Source: Diphasiastrum complanatum
Taxonomy: Eukaryota; Streptophyta; Lycopodiopsida; Lycopodiales; Lycopodiaceae
Length of the DNA stretch: 64,000 bases
Assembly (NCBI GenBank): GCA_029204225.1
Contig: CM055101.1
Span: 7,154,373 to 7,218,372, forward strand
Reading direction: 5' to 3'
The position numbers and the translations under genes were made by a program. The notes below the pieces were generated by a model. It did no database searches. It saw nothing but the letters and a program-made list of their open reading frames with translations, and had not been told where the DNA came from. Positions 55,750-64,000 of this stretch are shown piece after piece (the stretch's first letter is position 1; each line of letters opens with the position of its first letter).

Positions 55750-56393
55750 AATATAACAAAATGAAATATTCATTTTGTTATATTTCCATATTTGGCATAT
55801 TGAGGCCAAAACTTGTTTTAGACTTAGAGGTTGACTTTTCAAAGTTCATTAGTCTACATTTCATTTGAGTAAACACTTTTTGAAAGTGTGGGAAAGTTAG
55901 AATACAAGTTGAGTAGATTCAAATTTTAATAGTTGGGTACATTGAATCTAGACCCAAAATTAGTAGGGTTAGCATTTTGGTGGGAAACCCAAGTGCCCAA
56001 ATAGGGTTTGGACCTGTTATAAAAGGATGTAACTCATGGAGAGAGTGATCTTCTCTCTTATCTATCTCATTTCATGCTTATACAGGGTTCTCTTGGGTTC
56101 TACTATCTATTAGTGCACTATCTTGGTGATTACTTGCAATTCTATGTGTAGAATTATCTATATTTGTTATTTTTGGATCCTTACGTGTGAAATATAGTAG
56201 GTTGCTGGTTTTTTACGGACAGAAACAATACTTTTTCATTTCATTCAAGTTTGATCAAGTTCTATTGGTATTTGCATCTCATTTTGTCTGTAGATGCTGA
56301 TTTTTCTACATTGGTGAGATTGGTATTGTATTTCGCTTTCTAACCAAAGATCATTCAAGTAGATTAGATCTTAAGGATCTAAAATCTTTCACA
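55745..56393 (+). repeat. Element 5 3' LTR (family B variant)
   Basis: 649 bp, TGTGAAATATAAC to ATCTTTCACA. TATA box at 56018; the palindrome is eroded (TTACGTGTGAAAT near 56181). Homologous to 45205-45846 except for the first ~40 bp, which carry a private inverted repeat around AAATGAAATATTCATTTTG. Confidence 0.9.
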
Positions 56394-57122
56394 TCATTCG
56401 TGAATCGTAAACACACCTCCAGGACCGCAAACCACAAAGGGACGCAAAACGCAAAACTATGAAAGAAATGAAAAGAACGAAAGCAAACGAGAGACTATGA
56501 AACAAACATAGAGGAATTTTTCATGCTGCCAGCTGGCAGCTCAACGGGCTTGGAGTCATAGACTTCACGCCTAGGTGAATCGAGTGGCAACGATGGAGAG
56601 TAACTAATTGGTTGATTAGCGCTAACTAGTCTTGTGATTTTTGCGTTTAGCCATCTTGTAAACTCCACACTGTGGAGGTATAAACTATCCTTTCTAGATT
56701 AAACAAAAGATTTGAATAGACAGAAATATCTGTAAGAGATAGAGAGAGAGGTAGCGAGTAGAGCAGAAAAGAAAAATACTAGAAACAATAGAACTGTGCA
56801 TGAAAGTTTGCCAATGAGCTAAACACAACGAAAGAGCAGAGTGTCATTCCGCCAACGAGCGAGACACTGACGATCTCGTTCTAAAAATTAAACTGATAAT
56901 ATAGTCGCTCTATTTATGTGCATCTCCTTGTCTTGTGTCGTCTGTCTTGATTGCAAGAAATGTGTTCTGTGATGTGCAGTCGAGTGTCTAGGATCTTGTG
57001 AAGCTTCTGTGCAAAAGAAGATTCAAAGACACAAAAATATTTGCGAATACGAAAATAAAAATGAAAACAAAAAAGAAACAGTTTTGCTATCGCGACACTG
57101 AAAAGTTTTCGCTTCTGCGACA
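56394..57122 (+). repeat. Family E right LTR, 5'-truncated
   Basis: Starts TCATTCGTGAATCG, equal to 53495 in the left LTR, and continues to TTCTGCGACA. It differs from the left copy by several percent, so the composite is not young. CCTTG follows. Confidence 0.88.
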
Positions 57123-57457
57123 CCTTGATTCAATTGGCTATAACTTTTGATATGAAACCAATTGCTACACAATCTTGACTCTACTAGCTTTCTAACAAGC
57201 TATCTAGCATAGATTTTGGATCTAACTTGGAAAAGATCCACTTGATCAAATTTGGCCTTACTTCACATGTGTCTAAGCATTGAAACTTGTATAGTACCAG
57301 ATCTAGTCCAATCAATGTGATAATGAATCTTCTTGATCCAAAAATCGCAAAGATAGTATGGGAGATACAATCTACACTCTCTAGATTTTGATTTCAAAGA
57401 AAAATTTCATGCATAACATGATGGATGCATGGATATCTTTGGTAGGCTCTGATACCA
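57123..57457 (-). other. Family A leader and primer site, minus strand
   Basis: GCTCTGATACCA at 57446-57457 is a minus-strand TGGTATCAGAGC. The leader to its left matches the element 2 leader (AGTTATAGCCAAT.GAA, GTAGGGCACC). The leader continues across the family E insertion at 53350-53376. Confidence 0.75.
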
Positions 57458-57883
57458 TGTTGAATTTCACACATGTGGGAGTTCCCTAATGTGTGATAAT
57501 GATCGCCTACGACTGATTGCACAAGGATCAAGCGTAGATTGATAAACAAGATCTATCTCTCAATTCTAAGGCAAGAGCACATTACTACATCATATGTGAT
57601 TGGGCCAATTTGGTACATAGCTCTCTTTTGATTGGACCCAAAACTCTATGCCAACGAAGATGAAGTGTCACTCATCCAATCACAACTTCACAAATGTAAT
57701 AAGCCTAACTATCTCGAGTTTACATCATATCTTACTTATGGCCAAATCATGGCTTTACATGTGGATTTGACTATTTTGCCTCCTAAGCCAAAAATGGCCC
57801 TATCATCATCTTACACATAGATGGTAACAAAAAATTTGCAATACCCCTAAACTCAACAAAGATGACTTTTTTATTTTCTCACA
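57458..57883 (-). repeat. Copia LTR, minus strand
   Basis: Plus strand TGTTGAATTTCACACATG to TTTTCTCACA, about 426 bp, placed by the adjacent primer site. It contains ACTCTATGCC and GGCCAATTTGG-like phrases reminiscent of family A. The palindrome survives as CACACATGTGGG. The outer tip is tentative. Confidence 0.6.
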
Positions 57884-58761
57884 ATCTGTGTGATTATTGA
57901 TTGCTACAAATTATCTAATTATATTGACAGTAAGATCCTCTACACATCTTCATTCCAAATTTTCACACGTGGAAATATTTCTCTTAAATCTTTCAATGAG
58001 TCTTAAATCTAAAAATGATTCCATATTGATAACTCAATAAACATAATGTAATAAGATCTAATAAAGCTATGATAATATGCAAGGTCAGGACTCGAGCTTG
58101 GATACCATGCAAAAAATTATAGATTAAATGTGATAAAAAAAGAGTCACAATGTTAGAATCAATGTCTAACAATGGAAAAGATTGATCTCTAAAATTACCA
58201 ATAGATGAGAAAAGTAAATAAATCAGATAGTTACAAACTGAGTTACAAAGCAAAAATAATAAAAAAAGATTCATTTTTATTGTATTCAATTGAAATCCTG
58301 AATTTCAAGCTTTATACTTTTCAAAATAAAAATACATAATTTGAATTGAATTGCCTATGTTCTAGCAATATAAAAATTGAGCATGACAGAGTTTAAGATC
58401 ATGATCTAAGTTTGAGGCCTGGTCACTAAGAAAATTGTTACAAACCTTTGTTCTATTTTCTGAAATACAAAGGGTGGAAAAAATAAAATTATAGAAAGTT
58501 TCAAGTCTACAATGTGAAAGCTTATAGATGTGGCTACATTGAGAGACTACTATTGCGATAGCTTGGTTATACAACTTGTCTTTTATTTATAGAAATCTCA
58601 TGAGTCTATTGTCCTTGAATAGTGGTTGGATTGTAATTGATGTGTACTAATATACATGATCACCATCAAAAAGGTTGTCTTGAAGTGTGTGACAGATTGT
58701 GGTCTATTTTTGCCAGAAAGTGTGGTAATAATATTTTGAGCAATACTGGTTGATATGTAAA
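57884..58761. other. AT-rich anonymous stretch
   Basis: No gene or repeat end recognised. It contains TTTTCACACGTGGAA at 57959-57973. Confidence 0.3.
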
Positions 58762-59440
58762 ATCTTAATATAATTAAACAAAGATGATATCCAATTACAA
58801 TCTCTTTTAAGCTTAAAGAAACACATGAAAACTATTTCATAGATATGTAAGTTCTTTTCAAAGTTTTTTGACTTGGTACTTCAATAAAGACATGTTTTAA
58901 TTTTGATGATAATCTGAGACAATTCAACTCTCATAAATATGACTGGGAACTTGTCAACATTGCAATAGTGAACCTTGCTCATGTACACAATACTAAGTTT
59001 AGCATGAAGTAAATAGCCTTGGAACTTGTCAACATTACAATAGTGAAGCTTGCTCATGTACACAATAATAAGTTTAGCATTAACTAAGTAGCCTATTACA
59101 TGCTATTTAAGAAACACCCCATCATAAAACAATTTAAGATTTTTCTTGTCAATTCTAATAATACTTACATTGTTCTATATCATGCTTGCATAAATACCAT
59201 TTTTTTGGACAACAATCATTTTAAGATTTAAGAGCTTGTTGAGATTACAATAATATTTCTTTTTATATTGAACTTATCCTACAATAATTCAAGACACCAA
59301 TATATTAAATAGTGGAAGCTATCTAACAAATGTTGATATAAGTGAGATGGAGTTTTTTTTTTTTTTCTAATATGCTAATCCAAGCAAATAACTAATTCTC
59401 TCAAACTTGTTTTAAGTTATTGAGCATTCACACTTGTCTA
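58762..59440. repeat. AT-rich repeat J, copy 2
   Basis: Direct copy of 50226-50925 with the same internal 70-bp duplication (58945, 59018), so the duplication is older than the spread of the repeat. Confidence 0.8.
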
Positions 59441-60055
59441 AATTCAATAGAAATTCCATTATTATACTCATTACAATATCTTTAATTTTATTTTTCATTC
59501 ATTTTTAGATGTGAGCCAAAATTTTCTTTTTAGCTTAATTGACTTGCATCCAACCATTTCTTATTTTACATCGTGGCCATGCACAAGATAACACCTATTT
59601 AGATTAGAATTGAGTATAGGATTATCCACTCTAATTCATAGTATAAAATCCCTTATATTTATCTATACGAAATAATCTCACAACTACTTGTTACTATGAT
59701 GCTTTGACCAATGAATAACCATATCTAGTTCTTTTTTCCTATTAATATCAACTCACATCTTTTATTTGTTCTTTCCAATAAATAATGTCTTGTTATAAAA
59801 ATTGGTATGATGTGGATGAAATTGACATGCCACCCAAGGAGATCACAAAACTTTAAAAAGTGTACATATACAAATATAAGATAAAGACATAGTACTTCTT
59901 ACAATCAAGATTAAAAATCCTTCTGATCAAAATACCAAATTGATAAGGTTCATGTACATATCCTCAAATAAACTTGTCTTATAGAATCACCATTATGATT
60001 ATCAAGATCATCTAAAAGGATGGAGTCAGTGCCCAAGGGAGGAACCTTGAATTTC
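59441..60055. other. AT-rich anonymous stretch
   Basis: No gene, LTR tip or RNA seen. Confidence 0.3.
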
Positions 60056-61376
60056 ACTCACTTAAATATAAAAAGTGATTAATCTAATGGCTACAGGCTT
60101 TGCAATAGGTACAAAGGTTTCATCATAATCTATGCCTTTGACTTGCAAACAACCTTTTGCTACAAGTATAGCTTTATACTTATGAATGGATCCATCTTGA
60201 TTATATTTCAATCTATATATTCATTTACAAGTAAGAGGCTTCTTTCCGTAAGGTAGATCAACAAGCTTCCAAGTTTGATTTTCTAACAAAGCATCAAACT
60301 CTACTTGCATAGCTTTCTTCCAATTTTGTGACTTATTTGCTTTCTCAAAACTAGTTGGTTCTTCAAGCAAAGTAGTCAAGAATGTATAAGAGTTGAGTAG
60401 TTGAGAATCTTCCCTTTGCTCCACTTTGTCACTATAAGTGAGCCTTGATGGCTCAATCCTTGTCCTTGTTGATTTTCTTGTCACCTTTGGACTTTGAACA
60501 AGTTCCTCTTGGTTTTCATCTTCATGAAGCTCCTCCTCGGCCATAAGATGATCCTTGACAAGTTGAATGTTGTTGGAAGTCACCTTTCCTTTGGCTTGGA
60601 GAGATTCATCAAAAAGTAAATCTCTACTTACAACAACTTTTTTGGTAATAGGATCAAATATCCTATAAGCTTTACTATTTTCACTATAAACAACAAAGAT
60701 GCCATTGAATGAAATGGCATCTTCTTTTTTTCTTGTTTCTAAAGGAATATGTACATAACAAGTACTTTAAAAAACTTTCAAATCACTAATATTTGGCTCT
60801 TTGCCATACAATACGTCATAAGGTGTAAGTCCTTCAATGGCACTAATAGTCATTCTATTACATAGGAAATTTGCACATAAAATAGCTTCTCCCCAAAATG
60901 AAATAGGAAGAGATGTGTCTAATCTCAAGGCTTTAGCACACTCACATAGTGTCCTATCTTCCTCTCAGCTACTCCATTTTGTTGTGGAGTGTATGTGAAA
61001 GTAGACTCTCTCCTAATGCCATTAGTTTCACAAAACTCTTTCATCCTATTGGAGATGTACTCCCCTCCATTATCACATCTTAATACTTTCAAGCTAGTAT
61101 TAAGTTACTTTTCCAAAAGAGTTTTAAACTTTACAAAGGACTCAAAAACTTCACTTTTATTAGACAAGAGGTAAACCCAAGAGTATCTTGATGTACCATC
61201 AATAAAAGTGACATACATAAGAGCTCCACCATTAGATTCATGTGAAAATGAATGAACATCTTAGTGTATAAGGTCAAGAGGAGAGCTAGATCTTGTCAAA
61301 GATCTCTTGAAAGGTAGCTTATGAGATTTGGAGAGTCCACAACCTTCACAAAGCTTGCCACACTTGGATATGATCT
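60056..61376 (-). pseudogene. Element 8: Copia integrase to RT start, both ends truncated
   Basis: On the minus strand: integrase zinc cysteines (CGKLCEGC), KSHKLPFKRS, YVTFIDGTSRYSW (Asp to Gly in FIDD), [10 protein letters not shown] and [10 protein letters not shown], then frame breaks. VEQREDSQLLNSYTF and WKKAMQVEFDALLENQTWKL follow (open frame 60583-60221). It ends after the first RT strands near 60090. Related to element 3 (LLEEPTSFE). No LTR attached. Confidence 0.88.
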
Positions 61377-61418
61377 TGGGAAGTCTGTTGAGAACAAGGG
61401 TAGTGGTCGTGATACCAC

Positions 61419-61490
61419 TGTGCTACCACTGAAGAGAGTTGCAGGTCACTCTGATATCGCTTTGATTCGAGATCCTGTCGAGACACAGTC

Positions 61491-61534
<44 letters not shown>

Positions 61535-62400
61535 TCTCTCTCTAATAGATTTCGGATGCGATCGCTGGACACTCCAAGCTATATCGCTCTTACAATCCTC
61601 TAGAGTGTAGTTAGCTACTACTGATCTATGTTTGAACAATTTAACATAGCATTCAACAAGCTTCAAGCAAGGTGGGAAAACTAAGATTGAACAAGAACAA
61701 ACTCAAACACAAATAATTCAGCATAAGCATTCAGCATTGAGATCATGTACTCTGGGAAGTAATCTATATTGATTCTTTCTGATTTCTTCAAGGGGCACTG
61801 CATGTAGATTCATGCAGTGCGTTGACATGAGAGGGATGAACTTCTCTCATGGATGATTGTCTCGCTTTACTAGCGGACTATGGATCTTCTGATCCTTGAC
61901 AGAATGTCTTCTCGCACACAGGCAGAGCTTCTGTGTGTGTTCTGTCTTGATTGCTTCACTTGCATTAGACTTCTTCACATTTGTGTATGTGTGTGTGTGT
62001 CACTCACTACATCTGTATTTTTCTTAATCACACTTTTGTGTGTTCTACTCTACTCTGATACATATATCGAGTATTGTTCAGTAAGTACAGTTTCTCTATG
62101 CAAATCTAGGATTAGAGTGATTAACCATCTGTAACTAATCATAGAATTACAAGAGTGGCAGTTTAGCCACGACCTAGGAGAATCCGCTGACGCCATGTCA
62201 TCAGATTAGATCTCTGTACTTCTATGTACTAGAGCGATCTCTGGTGGTACTTCTTGGAGCATGAGGACTGGACGGGTTTCGTTTGCACTGTTGGTTTCAT
62301 TTACCTCATCGCTTTGCAGTCTGAGGTCCTGGAGGTGAGTTCGTGATCCTCGAACAATTGTTCATGTTTGCGAACTGTTGGTCTTTGTCGTCGTTGACCA
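61419..62400 (-). repeat. Probable LTR of element 7 with (CT)n tract
   Basis: It lies 3' of the RNase H tail of element 7 on the minus strand. It contains a (CT)n run at 61493-61533, a short (TG)n run near 61984-62000, and a TTTGCAGTCTGAGGTCCTGG phrase resembling the family E LTR. TGATACCA next to its left end at 61410-61417 is primer-site-like. Limits are uncertain, and the sequence could be a mix of LTR and flank. Confidence 0.4.
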
Positions 62401-62480
62401 TTCGTGTTCACGACACACTTCGTGGTTCGTGCTCACGACACTCTTCGTGGTTCGTGTTTGCGACACTCTTCAGATGTTCG
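62401..62480. repeat. Three tandem 26-bp units
   Basis: The unit TTCGTG.TCACGACACTCTTC occurs three times in a row (62404, 62430, 62456) with minor changes. It overlaps the C-terminal codons of element 7. Confidence 0.7.
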
Positions 62481-63832
62481 TCTTCGCGAAGATCTTCGTC
62501 AGTCGAGAGGTCAAAAGCTAGCAAAGCTTTGCAATTAGGAATACTTTGTTCCTTCAGCTCCCTCTCAAAGCATGGTAGCTTGATGATCCTGAGACTTGTC
62601 CTTTGTTTCTCAAAGAGCCCTTTGTCCAGAGCCTTGGTGAAGATGTTTGCAACCATATCTTTCATTCCTATGAAGTTGGTCTGCATCATCTTCTTCTCGA
62701 TCAGATCCCGAATCAAGTGATACTTGATCGTAATGTGCTTCGTCCTGGAATGGAACACGGGATCTCTCATCAGGTGTATTGCAAAGGCGTTGTCCATCTG
62801 CAAGACAAGTGGCTTGTTCTTTGGCTCACACAACTCGTCTAGGAACTGCCTTAGCCAAACTATCTCGTTGGCCATCTTTGCTGCTGCTACGTATTCTGCT
62901 TCACAGGATGGCTGGGCTACCATGGTCTGCTTCTTGCTGACCTAGAGAATTGCTGCTCCTAATGCAATGGTGCATCCTCCTGAGACACTTTTGCAGTCGT
63001 CTTTGAGAGATGCCCAACTGGCATCGCTATAGGATAGTATCCTGAGGCCTGCACCACGACAATAACACAAGCCGTAATCCCTCGTTAATTGAAGATATTG
63101 ATCCACAATCTCGAAGTGATGAGAGATGTCTGTCTTCACTTCAGCTATTAGCTGTTCACTCCTGCATACTATCAGAGTGTCATCCACATAAACAGCCACT
63201 ATGATGATTTGCCCGTCTACAATCTTGACATACACATTGGAATCAGCGAAGAGAGGCTTCAATCCCAATGATTTTAGGGCTTGATCCTTTCTTTTGTACC
63301 ATTGTTGGGCTGATTGCTTTAGACCATAGATGCTTCTGTGCATTCTGCATACATAGTCAAGAAATGAATCCGAGATGAATCTTGGGGGTTGATCCATGTA
63401 GACCTCTTCGTCTAATCCGCCATGCAAGAAGGCTGTCTTCTCATCCACAATGTGGATCCTAAGGTCATAAGCTGCTGCATATGCGAACAACAGACGTAGT
63501 GACAAATGCTTGACGATAGGGGAGAAGGTTTCAGAGTAGTCAATACCATATCTCTGTGAGAAACCTTTCGCTACCAGTCTTGCCTTGTATTTTGTCACAC
63601 TCCCGTCTGGTCCATATTTGAGTTTATAAATCCACTTGCACTTTACAGTCTTTTGCTTATGAGGTAATGGCTCCAACGTCCATACCTGGTTCTTCCTCAT
63701 GGACTCCATCTCATCGTTCATGGCTTGGATCCATTTGTCCTTCTCTGGACTTTCAATCGCCTCCTCGAATGTTTGCGGTTCGCCACTGAACCCGCAGAAC
63801 TCTTCTAATGTGGAAGCTAAGCTGCCTGGCAC
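62408..63832 (-). pseudogene. Element 7: Copia RT and RNase H (runs off the window)
   Basis: The RT frame (63832-62942) has FEEAIESPEKDKWIQAMNDE, KCKWIYKLKYGPDGS, ARLVAKGFSQRYGIDYSETF, TAFLHGGLDEEVYM, YGLKQSAQQWY and VAVYVDDTLIV. About 100 residues are deleted after HHFEIVD, which is joined to QYLQLTRDYGLCY. A stop at 62942 precedes the RNase H part (QPSCEAEYVAAAKMANEIVW, FHSRTKHITIKYH, ANIFTKALDKGLF). In motif A the Asp reads VDEKTAF, with Asp kept. Upstream integrase-linker text continues to 64000 with a stop near 63937. A different lineage from elements 1-6. Confidence 0.9.
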
Positions 63833-64000
63833 GAATCTTGCTGGTGCTCTTTGTGGTCTTGAAGACCTTCTGGAAGATCCTCCCAGAACAGCTATGCCTT
63901 TGTCTTTCTCTGCACTGCTCAGTCTGAAACCATCTTAGTTTATAGGAACTACAACGATAGGTTGCCTCTCGAATCTTTCTTCGTCTGATTTGTTGCTTGA

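Larger units (their letters stand above)
53377..57122 (+). mobile_element. Family E Copia containing element 5; TSD-bounded composite
   Basis: The unit is flanked by CCTTG at 53372-53376 and 57123-57127. The left LTR is complete (839 bp) and is followed by a primer site and gag start. The right LTR keeps its end but lacks its first ~118 bp, replaced by the family B LTR of element 5. The simplest history is a family B element inserted into the right LTR of E, followed by one deletion from E gag into B pol. Confidence 0.85.

Noticed and set aside
61321-61666. Opposing frames with Ser-Leu or Arg-Glu runs
   Set aside because: Produced by translation of the (CT)n tract; no family text.

Overview
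This window reads as nuclear DNA from a vascular plant with a large, repeat-choked genome. A conifer or other gymnosperm is my guess, but nothing here proves the clade. Three things point to a plant: Copia elements primed by initiator-Met tRNA (TGGTATCAGAGC), Gypsy elements with TGGCG-type primer sites, and a wall-associated-kinase-type extracellular gene. Almost everything else is LTR retrotransposon, mostly broken and nested. No rRNA, tRNA gene, CRISPR or prokaryotic feature was seen.

Left part (1-15.4 kb): a Copia remnant, then an LTR-like repeat H (497 and again 9917) that seems to belong to one minus-strand element. That element is split by an intact, very young Copia (element 1, 4047-9907, 653-bp LTRs differing at one site, 1316-aa polyprotein, TSD GATAC). 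A decayed Copia follows (element 2, 10540-15378, TSD GAAGT) that has lost the block between gag and the integrase C-terminus. Middle left (15.4-21 kb): anonymous sequence with local duplications, (GA)n tracts, hairpin and MITE-like elements, and the only host-like gene, a minus-strand WAK-like gene (GUB_WAK and EGF exons) whose kinase exon is not visible.

21-41.6 kb: Gypsy family G in both orientations (LTRs 23083-23905 minus and 34621-35436 plus), with long leaders full of AACTCTCGCA / TGCGAGAGTT motifs; Gypsy gag and pol fragments; a minus-strand Copia (element 3) carrying a MITE in its integrase; and family C LTRs. 41.6-57.1 kb: Copia family B. It includes a gag-protease element (element 4) whose integrase and RT regions are replaced by unusual sequence, and a second copy (element 5) with a 381-codon open frame joining the RT start, an unrecognised module and the RNase H tail. 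Element 5 sits inside a TSD-bounded family E retroelement. A minus-strand family B/F-type Copia (element 6) lies between. 57-64 kb: further LTR fragments, a duplicated AT-rich repeat, and two minus-strand Copia pol remnants (elements 8 and 7), the last running off the window.

How they fit together: element 1 is the only full-length coding element. Its polypurine tract, primer site and LTR tips are almost the same as those of the defective family B copies, so it or a close relative could supply enzymes to them. The palindrome CACACGTGTG recurs in otherwise unlike LTR families, mostly downstream of the TATA box, and is the clearest window-wide unexplained signal.
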